A stretch of 64,000 nt of DNA from Promethearchaeota archaeon (GTDB taxonomy: Archaea; Asgardarchaeota; Lokiarchaeia; Sigyniarchaeales; SOKP01), in assembly GCA_013375475.1 (NCBI GenBank), contig JABXKD010000006.1:1-64000 (forward strand), written 5' to 3'. The notes beneath the pieces were generated by a model that saw nothing but the letters and a program-made list of their open reading frames with translations, was not told where the DNA came from and ran no database searches. A program made the position numbers and the translations under genes. Below, piece by piece: positions 16,245 to 25,078 of this stretch (position 1 is its first letter; each line of letters begins with the position of its first letter).

Positions 16245-17150
16245 ATGATCGACATTTCTGAAAAAAAGATTAATATTCTTTTGCTTATCCCGTGTTTCAA
16301 CGAAGAAGAAAACATTGAGCACATAATAGAACATCTCCGTAATGTAAAACAAAATTTGCAAGAAAGAACCGAATTTAATTTGGAAATCCTTATCATTAAC
16401 GACGGTTCTACCGATAAAACTAAGCAAATTTTGAAGAATATCAATCAAGATTCTCTATTTAAAATTGTTAATTTTAAAGAAAATAGAGGATATGGTTATA
16501 CCCTTATAAGAGGTTTTAAATATGCTAAAGAAATGAGATTTTCCTGGATAATATCGTTCGATATGGATGGTCAACATGAACCAGAGTGTTTATACAAGTT
16601 TATTGATCTAATTCTTGAAAACCCACCATATCAAATTATTTCTGGTTCAAGATATAAAAATTCAAACCACTATTGGCAAAAACCGTGGAAAGATAGATTT
16701 CTTGTAAATACGATCATAACAGGAATTCTCAATACTCTCGGATTTTCTATTACAGATGCATTTTGTGGCCTAAAAGCATATGAGTGTAATGCGATTAATG
16801 ATTTGGAATTAAAAGTAAATGGATATGAGATTCCCATTGAGATCTGGATTAAATCGATGAAAAAAGGATATAAAATTGTTGAAAAAGGAGTTCCTGTAAT
16901 ATATAAAGATAGAGATGCTATTTTAAAAAATGCAAAAGAAAGCTTTTTGTTTAAGAAAGGAGAAGAGAGAATCGAAAAGTATATACAATTAATTGAATCA
17001 CTTTTGAATAAACCTCTAAAAACAAAAATCAACACTTTTGAGTCAATTTTTTCACACTATTTCAATAGTGTGGATGATATTACTAAAGATAATTTTAAAG
17101 AAATACAACAATCGATATTATCACAAATTAGAGAATTAGAAACCAAGTAG
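16245..17150 (+). CDS. family 2 glycosyltransferase (dolichyl-phosphate-sugar synthase-like)
   Basis: A 301-residue GT-A fold enzyme. IPCFNEEENIEHII near residue 15 and LIINDGSTDKT near residue 48 bind the nucleotide sugar, FDMDGQHEP near residue 106 holds the D-x-D metal motif, and DAFCGLKAY near residue 175 is typical of dolichyl-phosphate mannose synthase-like proteins. There is no obvious membrane segment. It is the first of three tightly packed genes (6- and 11-nt gaps) with a BshB-like deacetylase and a BshC-like ligase, so its product is probably the N-acetyl-sugar conjugate that the deacetylase opens. That link is inference. Confidence 0.8.
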   Translation: MIDISEKKINILLLIPCFNEEENIEHIIEHLRNVKQNLQERTEFNLEILIINDGSTDKTKQILKNINQDSLFKIVNFKENRGYGYTLIRGFKYAKEMRFSWIISFDMDGQHEPECLYKFIDLILENPPYQIISGSRYKNSNHYWQKPWKDRFLVNTIITGILNTLGFSITDAFCGLKAYECNAINDLELKVNGYEIPIEIWIKSMKKGYKIVEKGVPVIYKDRDAILKNAKESFLFKKGEERIEKYIQLIESLLNKPLKTKINTFESIFSHYFNSVDDITKDNFKEIQQSILSQIRELETK

Positions 17151-17156
17151 ATTAAA

Positions 17157-17852
17157 ATGAGCATTGAGTTAGATATTTTAGTGATCGGAGCCCATCCAGA
17201 TGATGCAGAAATCGGATGTGGAGGAACAATCGCCCATTATGCGAAAAAAGGTAAAAAAGTAGGAGTTTTAGATTTATCAAATGGAGAACCTACACCGTTT
17301 GGTACTGTAGAAAAAAGAATGGCTGAAGCTAAAGCAGCGTCCGAAATATTAGGATTAGCCGTAAGGATTACTCTCGACATGACGAATAGATATATTGAAA
17401 ATACAATCGAAAACAGAAAAAAAGTAGCTGAAGTGTTAAGAAAATATAAGCCGAAAATTCTTATTACTCATCCTCCTAATGATTGGCACCCAGATCACGT
17501 AGCTTGCCATCAAATCGTAAATGCCGCAAAATTTCAAGCCAAGCTAACAAAAACCGAATCTAAACATCTTGAACATTATCCAAAATATGTCTTTTATTTT
17601 GATCATTCACATCTAAAGGATAAAAATAGAAAATTAGACTTCTTAACCGATATCTCTGATTCTCTCGAAGAAAAAATTAGCGCCCTTAAAGCCTATAAAA
17701 CCCAGTTTGTTGATAATAAAAAACATTTAAGAATCTTTGATTACATAAAAGAGCGCGCAGGATATTTGGGATATCAAGTTGGCGTAAAGTATGCTGAAGG
17801 GTTCATAAATTCAGAGCATCTTATGGTAGATTTTGAAAACCTTAAAATTTAG
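17157..17852 (+). CDS. PIG-L/LmbE-family deacetylase, BshB-like
   Basis: A 231-residue enzyme with the metal motif GAHPDDAEIGCGGT at the N terminus (A-H-P-D-D) and HPPNDWHPDH near residue 103 (H-x-x-H), the zinc ligands of PIG-L deacetylases. SNGEPTPFGTVEKRMAEAK and ILGLAVRITLDM match the BshB1 branch, which deacetylates GlcNAc-malate in bacillithiol synthesis. Start 6 nt after the glycosyltransferase stop and end 11 nt before a BshC-like gene. Reaction class is secure; the exact N-acetyl-sugar substrate in an archaeon is not known. Confidence 0.85.
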   Translation: MSIELDILVIGAHPDDAEIGCGGTIAHYAKKGKKVGVLDLSNGEPTPFGTVEKRMAEAKAASEILGLAVRITLDMTNRYIENTIENRKKVAEVLRKYKPKILITHPPNDWHPDHVACHQIVNAAKFQAKLTKTESKHLEHYPKYVFYFDHSHLKDKNRKLDFLTDISDSLEEKISALKAYKTQFVDNKKHLRIFDYIKERAGYLGYQVGVKYAEGFINSEHLMVDFENLKI

Positions 17853-17863
17853 GAAAAATAGCG

Positions 17864-19573
17864 ATGTTAAACGATAAATTCGAAGATCCTTTAAAATATT
17901 ACATGTCATATGCCTTAGAAGGACAAAAGTCTTGGATCTCCGAAGGTATGAGCGGACTTATACCCCAATCTATGAGCGATGCCATTTTTCTTGCCAAAAA
18001 AATAAACAGAGAAGCGGAAAAGAATTCGAATAGAGAAAATATAAAAATAGTATTAGGTAGAATTTTCGAAAATACAAATAATAAGTACAATCTCTTAACT
18101 GATAAAGCTAAGATAAATTTGGAAAAGTTTCTTACTGATAATAACAGTCTGAGTTTAGAAGTTTCGCACCAACCAAAATTTTTAGGAGGGGAACGATTTC
18201 TGTTTAACAAAATTGGATGCGGAGCAGCTTTTGCAAATCTTGATAGTTCTATAGTTCCAATTTTTTACGTCGCTGATTACGATAAGGTTCATTCAGAATT
18301 AATAAAAACTAAATTTTCGCAAAGCGATTCACCTAATGGATTTTCAATTTCAATTGAGCCTGAAATAGAAAAGAATTTTCTTAACAAAAGCATTAAAAAT
18401 CTACCGCTACCATCTGTGCCTTATCTCTTGGAACAATTTAAAGAAATCAGAAAAAAATATAGCAATTCTATTAATTCTTGTTTAGATGATAACTGGCATA
18501 AAAAACTATTGGAAGAACGGTTAGAAGAAGCACTTCGTTTAATCAAGATCGGGCACAATAACTCAGAAAACTATACAGATTGGTTTATTAACATAATTGG
18601 GACAATTTCCAATGTTATCTTTGACCAAGGGTATCTTTTCGTTTCTGCTTCAGATCTAGAATTTAAAAAGTTATTAACGCCCTTTTATGAGAAACTGTTA
18701 GAGAATCAGAGTAAATATGTTGAAAACTATATTGAATTGAAAGATCAATTTAGAGAAAATAATATACTTCCTCCCTTACGAGAGATTAGAGGTGATTTTG
18801 TACCTTTCTTTTACGAATGTAGTAGTGAAGAGTGTCACTGCCGGAGGTTGGAATTAACCAGTCAAGACTATAGTTCCATGATCCATGTTAAATGTGAATG
18901 CAACGAATGCGGGAATATAATAGATTTTAGTCTCGAAAAGGATAACCCAGATCTTTCTGAACACGCTCCTTTTTTCACTCCCAGGGTAGAATCCCGTCAA
19001 TATTTAGTCTCCAAAACCATCCAACCGGCGATACATATTGCAGGCACGGGTGAAGCAAGATATTATACGATGGCAATCCCGTTGATTAGGCGTTTTGACA
19101 AGACTATCACCTTACCTGTTATTTATTTTTATAATAAAATTACAATGAATACATTTATGACTCGGAAAATAGAACAGGATTTAGTCAAGTTAAATATACC
19201 AGATTTTTTAGATACTATTAAAAAGCTAATGAAAAACCTTGGAAAGTTTAATAAATTACTCAGTAAGCCCAATGATTCAGTTCAAGATCGGATTAAAATA
19301 AAAGAACTATTAGCAAACTTTAAACCATATATGACGCAACTTGAAAACCTCTTAGTAAATTTTCAAGAAACCGGTATAGCTCCAGAGGAGAAAAATAAAG
19401 TCTTAAGTTATTTAAGCAATATGTTCGGGAAAATCTCTAAGGAGAAATCAGGGCAAGAGGCAGTATTTCATTGGGTAGATTTAAGTTTAAAAAACGGGTT
19501 ATCAAATTTATTTAAAGATTACCTACAAATTTATAAACCGTGGCTTCCTCCTGGAATGGAGATATTTCTATAA
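17864..19573 (+). CDS. BshC-like cysteine-adding enzyme
   Basis: A 569-residue protein slightly longer than bacterial BshC. Landmarks are SHQPKFLGGERFLFNKIG near residue 103, matching the family G-Q-Q-P-x-L-x-G-G-P segment, IVPIFYVADYDKVHSE near 130 matching V-P-V-F-W-x-A-x-E-D-H-D, and HIAGTGEARYYT near 392 matching the G-G-P-G-E-x-x-Y motif. It would add cysteine to a glucosamine conjugate. Around residues 320-350 it has C-x4-C-x-C and C-x-C-x2-C groups, a cysteine-rich insertion I do not know from BshC, possibly a zinc ribbon. Confidence 0.7.
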   Translation: MLNDKFEDPLKYYMSYALEGQKSWISEGMSGLIPQSMSDAIFLAKKINREAEKNSNRENIKIVLGRIFENTNNKYNLLTDKAKINLEKFLTDNNSLSLEVSHQPKFLGGERFLFNKIGCGAAFANLDSSIVPIFYVADYDKVHSELIKTKFSQSDSPNGFSISIEPEIEKNFLNKSIKNLPLPSVPYLLEQFKEIRKKYSNSINSCLDDNWHKKLLEERLEEALRLIKIGHNNSENYTDWFINIIGTISNVIFDQGYLFVSASDLEFKKLLTPFYEKLLENQSKYVENYIELKDQFRENNILPPLREIRGDFVPFFYECSSEECHCRRLELTSQDYSSMIHVKCECNECGNIIDFSLEKDNPDLSEHAPFFTPRVESRQYLVSKTIQPAIHIAGTGEARYYTMAIPLIRRFDKTITLPVIYFYNKITMNTFMTRKIEQDLVKLNIPDFLDTIKKLMKNLGKFNKLLSKPNDSVQDRIKIKELLANFKPYMTQLENLLVNFQETGIAPEEKNKVLSYLSNMFGKISKEKSGQEAVFHWVDLSLKNGLSNLFKDYLQIYKPWLPPGMEIFL

Positions 19574-19583
19574 CTTATAAGGT

Positions 19584-20567
19584 TCATGTAAGCTTGAAAA
19601 ACTTGTTTGCATTTTCCCAATAAATCTTCTGTAAAACATCAAGTGGAAGATCCAAACCATTGATTTTAGTTTTATTGTCATTTTCAGGATCTGGAAAAGG
19701 TAAAGGTAAATCTCTTACTGAAGTCTCTAAAAGTGCTTGAAAAGTATAGTAACGAGTCTGGTAATAAGTTGAAATTGGTTTGTTTCGATCCTGCACGATA
19801 TCTGTCCCGAAAAGAATCCTGTCTGAGTGCTTAATAAAAAATTCTCGGGCTTTTTCTGGATACCTCCCAAGCTCTCGCGCCATCCATCTTGCTGAGGAGG
19901 AGTCTATATAGTAATTTGGATATGTGTCAAACCAACGCGATAGGTTCTCTAGATCTTCTGGTTGGCTTCCAAAGTGTGCTTGTAGCACTTTTAGTTTAGG
20001 GAAACTTGACAAAATCTCCTCAAAATCATCAATATGTTCTCTTTTTGTGCCATATCGACTTGCCGGTTGATACACTTTCTCGTACCACAGATCAGGATCG
20101 CCTACATGTATTAATAAAATTAATCCTAATTCTTCCATCTTAGCGAAAATAGATTTAAAAAGCGGAGCAGATAAGTGGATTTCTTTTGTTTCAATTTTAT
20201 AGTAATCTTTTATATAATCTCTCACTCGGGGTCCAAACCAGAATTTAACGATTGGGAATCCTTGACGATGAATTTCCTCGATGTCATCAGTTAACAATTT
20301 AGGATCCGGGTTTGGAATAAACATATGTTTATTTCTAAAATACTTTGCCAACACAAACTTATCAGGGAATCTCGTTTCTAACTCTTCATTCTTATCATCC
20401 CAAACAATTCCAACTGATTTTTGTATGTTAAACTCTTCTCTGAACTTGACTAAGTTAGTTAAACCTTTCAAACCTCCTAAATGGACGTGCGCATCAAATT
20501 TCGGCCCGTCGTACTTCGAAGATATGGGGGGAGTCTCATAAATGTAGTTTTTAGTTGCTTTTTTCAC
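19584..20567 (-). CDS. amidohydrolase_2 family metal-dependent hydrolase
   Basis: A 327-residue TIM-barrel hydrolase. DAHVHLG near residue 26 (H-x-H), LIHVGDPD near 155, LQAHFGSQ near 198 and LFGTDIVQD near 255 are the metal and acid positions of the Amidohydrolase_2 group, whose members hydrolyse or decarboxylate small aromatic or lactone compounds. It is convergent with the BshC-like gene and followed upstream on the same strand by a UroD-like gene at a gap of about 105 nt, so cotranscription is possible but not certain. Confidence 0.75.
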   Translation of the reverse strand: MKKATKNYIYETPPISSKYDGPKFDAHVHLGGLKGLTNLVKFREEFNIQKSVGIVWDDKNEELETRFPDKFVLAKYFRNKHMFIPNPDPKLLTDDIEEIHRQGFPIVKFWFGPRVRDYIKDYYKIETKEIHLSAPLFKSIFAKMEELGLILLIHVGDPDLWYEKVYQPASRYGTKREHIDDFEEILSSFPKLKVLQAHFGSQPEDLENLSRWFDTYPNYYIDSSSARWMARELGRYPEKAREFFIKHSDRILFGTDIVQDRNKPISTYYQTRYYTFQALLETSVRDLPLPFPDPENDNKTKINGLDLPLDVLQKIYWENANKFFKLT

Positions 20568-20673
20568 TATTAATTCACTTTGAAAATATAGTTCTTATGT
20601 CCATTTTAACAGCAAGTTAATTCTCAAAAAATAGCTCTTCTTTTAATAATTGGTATTATAATTCCTAACCTAA

Positions 20674-21654
20674 TTACTTTTTGAGATTTTTAATTGTCGT
20701 CACTGCTGCGTCAATTGTTGAATCGTTAACGAATTGAGGAATAACACATCCAGGAGCAATAATTAATCCTGGACCTTTGAAACTTTCATATACTGAGACG
20801 ATTAAAGAAACAATGTCCAGGGGGTCTGAAATACTTTTCCACGATTCTGCGTTTAATCCTCCGAGAAGTCCTCCCTTAAACATTTCTCTTGCTTCAGAGA
20901 GCGAAGGTGAGGTTTGTTGATCGTGCCAATTAATAGCGTCTATTGGCAGTTTAGTTGCTAGTTTGTAATCTGGGTCCTCGCCATGGAGATGGAGGACTAC
21001 AAAGTTATTCTTTTTTATTGTTTTTTTAACGAGGGACTTTAGAGGCTTAAATTCAAGTTCTATGCGCTCTTCAGTGGTAAGCCTATCATTAAAATGTTGC
21101 GTAGCTAAAAATATACCATCTGCTCCCGCTTCTATGGAAGTTTCCGTAAATTCTGTCATTGCTGAAATTATAATTTCAAGTTGATCTCCAACTAATTGAG
21201 GATCCTTTCTGTAGTGCGAAACGAGGTTCCGATCGATTTCAGATGCTACCATTAAAGGGGAAAAAACTGTCATCATAGTTGGAACTTTGCCCTCAACCTC
21301 TGGATGAATCAATTTCATTGCTTTGATTTGTTTTCCGAATTCACCTTTAGACACATCAATTTTTTTAACATTCCACCAATCTTCTAATACTTCGATCGGA
21401 TATTTTACGCCAACTCTGGAACCTGAAACGGGATCGTAACCACCAATTTCAGCTCCAAAATCAGAAGCAAAAGCGCGACCAGAGATTGAGATTTTCATAA
21501 TATCGGAATCAAATTTATTTTGAAAATCCATTTGTGCTTTGAAAAGGCCTTCAGGAGATTTATCAAACTCAGGGAAATGTTTCCAAATTGCATAGGGAAC
21601 TTTCTCGGTGGGATGCCCTTTTAAGGATTTTTTAATTAAGTCGAATTTATCCAT
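20674..21654 (-). CDS. uroporphyrinogen-decarboxylase-like protein (methyltransferase type)
   Basis: A 326-residue protein with the UroD fold. KGHPTEKVPYAIWKH near the start, FGAEIGGYDPVSG in place of the heme-precursor loop, VLHLHGED near residue 220, INWHDQ near 240 and IIAPGCVIP at the end match the UroD/MtaA/CmuA group rather than true HemE. In MtaA-like proteins a zinc bound by H-x-C and a late C carries the methyl acceptor thiol; here H-x-H and GC are present. Thus it might transfer methyl groups from a corrinoid. Context gives no further clue. Confidence 0.7.
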   Translation of the reverse strand: MDKFDLIKKSLKGHPTEKVPYAIWKHFPEFDKSPEGLFKAQMDFQNKFDSDIMKISISGRAFASDFGAEIGGYDPVSGSRVGVKYPIEVLEDWWNVKKIDVSKGEFGKQIKAMKLIHPEVEGKVPTMMTVFSPLMVASEIDRNLVSHYRKDPQLVGDQLEIIISAMTEFTETSIEAGADGIFLATQHFNDRLTTEERIELEFKPLKSLVKKTIKKNNFVVLHLHGEDPDYKLATKLPIDAINWHDQQTSPSLSEAREMFKGGLLGGLNAESWKSISDPLDIVSLIVSVYESFKGPGLIIAPGCVIPQFVNDSTIDAAVTTIKNLKK

Positions 21655-21801
21655 TTTATTGTCTAAAATCTTATTAATCTTAAAGTCAAATACTTTAATT
21701 TATAAAGGATCTCATTAGAATCGTTAAAAACTTTTCTATTCGTTGTTTTCATTGTATTTCTAAACAGATGAATAAAATACAAAAAAAAGAAGAATATAAT
21801 T

Positions 21802-22971
21802 TTATTTCCTTAAAATTCGTTTCTGAACTACATAATGTGTCCTAAGCGGGGTACTATGTGGGAAAATGGTACTGATAGCGCGATCGTTGTTCGCATAAAT
21901 GGTTGTCCCCTCTACATATTCAAAACCGTGTAATCTGCTAGTTATTTGCCCTACATTTTGTAGCGAGGAAAAGATCCCTCGACCAGCATACTCTTTATTA
22001 ATAATGACCGTATCAACATTTAGATGCGTAAGTGGTTCTTTACTCCATAACTGAAATAAGTTTGGAAGGGCCATTATTATTCCGACAAGCTCACCGTTGG
22101 TTCGATCGTATGCTAATGGACAACAAGGAACAATTTTATTAAGATCACACGATTCCCACGCTTCTATAAATTCAGGGATTGACGAAATTGATCTTGGATC
22201 AAAATTATCTTTTATCACAAAGCGATTTCCAAAAACTAGGTCGTACGAGTCCATCATTTCTTCGAACCGAGATTGACCTCCTGGAGCATCAGCTAAAACT
22301 GAATAAAAAGAATTTTGAGCAAGGGTTAATATTTGAGAGCGTAACTCTCTAATCTCATGAGGGTGTAAAAACTTTAGAACAATATCATCATCCAGGTTAT
22401 TTCCTTTATTCCAGTTGCTTTCAACTACTTCCACACAGCTATATTTTGCATCTTTTTTATATCCAAGCTCTTGCAAATACTCCAAAACTTTCGAACTTGG
22501 CTCGTTGAAAGCCACTCCGTTAAGCATAGGAGCTTCAAAACCTTCAGTTTGATATCCAATACCTCCTGAAATTTTTGGAAAGTTAATTGGACCCCGTATT
22601 TTTCTAAATTTATGTTTTCTGACAAAATCTTCGCACTCTCCCATCAGTAGCTTGCAAGAAAGAAAATCTTTCGAGGTGAGCCATCCAAATGTCGGACATT
22701 TCATCCCGTAGCTTCTGTACTCCTTGTCTATTTGACTGACTACGAATCCGGTTATATTTCCGTTTTGCTTTGTGTAGAAGAAGTTTATTTTATAGTCCTT
22801 TTGAGAAAATTTTTCTTTAAAATAATCTAAAAGTTCCAGAACAACAACAAGTTTCAACTTATCATCAGGCACATATAATAGCTCCGTAAGCACTCGTTGA
22901 ATCTCCGATAAATCTCCCGTGTTGGTAACACTAACTTCTTGCTGGATCGGTTTTTCTAAACTAATTTCCAT
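21802..22971 (-). CDS. GNAT-fold protein, YghO-like
   Basis: A 389-residue protein resembling the YghO group of GNAT-like proteins. IRGPINFPKISGGIGYQTEG near residue 135, followed by FEAPMLNGVAFNEPSS, matches their G-P-x-N-x-S...G-L-x-x-x-G-F-x-x-P-P motif, and TVIINKEYAGRGIFSSLQNV near residue 325 is a pyrophosphate-binding loop of acyl-CoA-dependent transferases (x-G-x-G-x). The acceptor is unknown. It has the TTTTTTCTTTAAATA promoter. A second GNAT gene lies 700 nt further. Confidence 0.65.
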   Translation of the reverse strand: MEISLEKPIQQEVSVTNTGDLSEIQRVLTELLYVPDDKLKLVVVLELLDYFKEKFSQKDYKINFFYTKQNGNITGFVVSQIDKEYRSYGMKCPTFGWLTSKDFLSCKLLMGECEDFVRKHKFRKIRGPINFPKISGGIGYQTEGFEAPMLNGVAFNEPSSKVLEYLQELGYKKDAKYSCVEVVESNWNKGNNLDDDIVLKFLHPHEIRELRSQILTLAQNSFYSVLADAPGGQSRFEEMMDSYDLVFGNRFVIKDNFDPRSISSIPEFIEAWESCDLNKIVPCCPLAYDRTNGELVGIIMALPNLFQLWSKEPLTHLNVDTVIINKEYAGRGIFSSLQNVGQITSRLHGFEYVEGTTIYANNDRAISTIFPHSTPLRTHYVVQKRILRK

Positions 22972-23027
22972 AATTTAATCAACTTTTAAAATTTTATATT
23001 AAATTGAATATCCTCCATAGAAGAACA

Positions 23028-23042
23028 TATTTAAAGAAAAAA
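23028..23042 (-). promoter_or_regulatory. TTTTTTCTTTAAATA promoter of the YghO-like gene
   Basis: Minus-strand TTTTTTCTTTAAATA, 57 nt before the ATG at 22971; the distance equals that of the radical SAM gene. Confidence 0.6.
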
Positions 23043-23063
23043 ATCGAAATCAAACAATAGAAA

Positions 23064-23636
23064 CTAGTAAAATCCAAAGAATATAGCTATAAAACTATAC
23101 AATATAAATATTATAGTTAAAGCTATAATTAAGTTCAAATTATATTTTTTCTTCTGGCTGGCAATCAATTCTTCCCGTTTTTTTCCTTCCTCCGGGTTAT
23201 CCCTAATAAGTAAATGCTTTGCAGTTTCAATACTTCCTGTATAAGCCAGTCTCCCCACTCCCTTTTTGCTTAACAAAGAAAGTGCAGAAAATTTAACCGA
23301 AATTAAGAGATAAATACTAGCTGGGAAAAGAAGTGAAATTAAACCGGGATATTCTGCTGGTATGGGAATTAATGTAGAAGAGAGTATTAGGAATGCTATA
23401 AATGTAACGATGATATTATTAAGAGCAAATGCTCTAACTAGATAGATATAAAATGGGTTCCGAGATTTCCAGAAATTTAAAACTATAACCGTGAATATAA
23501 TAACTACAACAATATTAATTAAAGAACCTATCAAATTGGGTAACAAAAAAATAGATGTAGAAACCAAACATAACGAAATAATGAATGTAAAAATTAGATC
23601 TAAAATTTCGTACTTCCCTCTTGATACACTGTTCAT
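23064..23636 (-). CDS. membrane protein with a cytoplasmic linker, unknown
   Basis: A 190-residue protein with about five membrane helices. Between helix 4 and the last helix lies a charged stretch of about 40 residues (LAYTGSIETAKHLLIRDNPE and onwards), likely cytoplasmic. ATG at 23636 is preceded on the minus strand by a TATA-like ATTTATATAT near 23654-23663. No motif recognised. Confidence 0.55.
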   Translation of the reverse strand: MNSVSRGKYEILDLIFTFIISLCLVSTSIFLLPNLIGSLINIVVVIIFTVIVLNFWKSRNPFYIYLVRAFALNNIIVTFIAFLILSSTLIPIPAEYPGLISLLFPASIYLLISVKFSALSLLSKKGVGRLAYTGSIETAKHLLIRDNPEEGKKREELIASQKKKYNLNLIIALTIIFILYSFIAIFFGFY

Positions 23637-23680
23637 GCATATTTATTATAGAATTCGATATATAAATGTTGTTAATGAAG

Positions 23681-24916
23681 TTAAACATTGATCTGTAGAT
23701 TTAGTATATCTAATAAACCTTGACCTACCGGTAGTAGCTCAGCTTGGGGAATTTCTCCCTCGAAATAGTTAAATACAACATAGTCCTCGAAGGAATTTTC
23801 TATTTTACTATAAGACCAACAAGGCAAGTATCCTCTTGCTCGAAATCCAAACTCGTAGAATAACTGTTGGTGTTCCTCACAGTAGGCAGAGACGAATACT
23901 TCGCTATATCTAATGGAGTTTTCTTTCATGCACTTTAAAAATTCTTCCAAGTAGATGTATAATTCCTCTAAACAATCGACGTGATACTTGGTTTTTTCGA
24001 TGTTTTGAATGTTAGGAGTGTGTAAAAAAGTAAAATACGAATTTGTTCCACTCAAGAAGAATTGATAATATTTATAGCCATATTTATCGGTGATTACATC
24101 CTTTCTAAAAGTGCTATGAAGTTTAGAAACTTTCTCGTAATCTAAAGTTAATTCGGGAGAGACTAAGTTGAAACCTCCTAAGCCGTAAAGGTTATCGCAA
24201 TGTAAAAAACTGTCAAGGGCATTTCTAATTAATTTTGGAGTTTTACGTTCCCTGTATTTATTTAGAGCGCTTTCCTGATAAACTACACCCAATACATCTG
24301 ATTCCACTTGATCGTAGAACACATCTTTATTTGGAAAGAAAGCTACTGTGTTTATTCCACAGACCGAAGTAATATACTGCGATGCGGCGTGAGCAGTTCG
24401 ATTTTCGCAATACCAGATTAAAATTTCTTTTTTGTAGGTGCTCCACATCCACGCGTACGAACCAATGATAGCTTTCGTCACATCTAAGGATTTTTGATAT
24501 TCCTTTCTAACCATGAATCCCCCTGTGTATCCCTTTTTATGCTCGAAATCTAACGCACATCTAAAGCACCCCGCTACATAGTTACCCATTTTAAATAGTA
24601 TAAAGTGATGCTCAGGGTTTTCAATCATCTTTCTTACTTTGCGCTTATCCTCGATTTCCTTATATGGGTAAGTTCCGTCATAAACTTCTCTGCAAATATT
24701 GGCTATTTCCTCAGCGTCACTCGACTTTGCAAGGACAAGGGTAGGACTTATTTTATTGTTCCCCATTTTGCTATCGATCATAAAGTCTAATTCCATACCA
24801 CTTTCGAGGTCTAAATCTAGCACATCCTCAAATATCTCTAAAAATTCGTCCACGGAGTTCGGACTTAGCTTTTTGTAAGGGATCACTGGGCGTGTTATAA
24901 CTTCTTGAGTAATCAT
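23681..24916 (-). CDS. GNAT acetyltransferase-domain protein (two-part)
   Basis: A 411-residue protein. Residues about 55-200 form a GNAT domain: LVLAKSSDAEEIANICREVY at its start, then YVAGCFRCAL, and GFMVRKEYQKSLDVTKAIIG, where the acetyl-CoA loop usually reads R-x-x-G-x-G but the glycines are absent. WYCENRTAHAASQYI is a family strand. The C-terminal 200 residues end with FYEFGFRARGYLPCWSYS, typical of a second, degenerate GNAT lobe. Thus an acyltransferase fold is likely, with a question mark on CoA binding. It is divergent from the E1-like gene. Confidence 0.65.
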   Translation of the reverse strand: MITQEVITRPVIPYKKLSPNSVDEFLEIFEDVLDLDLESGMELDFMIDSKMGNNKISPTLVLAKSSDAEEIANICREVYDGTYPYKEIEDKRKVRKMIENPEHHFILFKMGNYVAGCFRCALDFEHKKGYTGGFMVRKEYQKSLDVTKAIIGSYAWMWSTYKKEILIWYCENRTAHAASQYITSVCGINTVAFFPNKDVFYDQVESDVLGVVYQESALNKYRERKTPKLIRNALDSFLHCDNLYGLGGFNLVSPELTLDYEKVSKLHSTFRKDVITDKYGYKYYQFFLSGTNSYFTFLHTPNIQNIEKTKYHVDCLEELYIYLEEFLKCMKENSIRYSEVFVSAYCEEHQQLFYEFGFRARGYLPCWSYSKIENSFEDYVVFNYFEGEIPQAELLPVGQGLLDILNLQINV

Positions 24917-25078
24917 TTTTTTAAATAGTAACTACTGTTATTGATTACTTTCACTACCTAACGAGTATATATAAATGAAAAAAACACGCCAGAATTTACT
25001 CCCTATTTTTCTTTTATATATTTTTCACATTTTAATTTTCTAACAAAATCATAAAAAACAGAAAATAAATGAAAAAAA

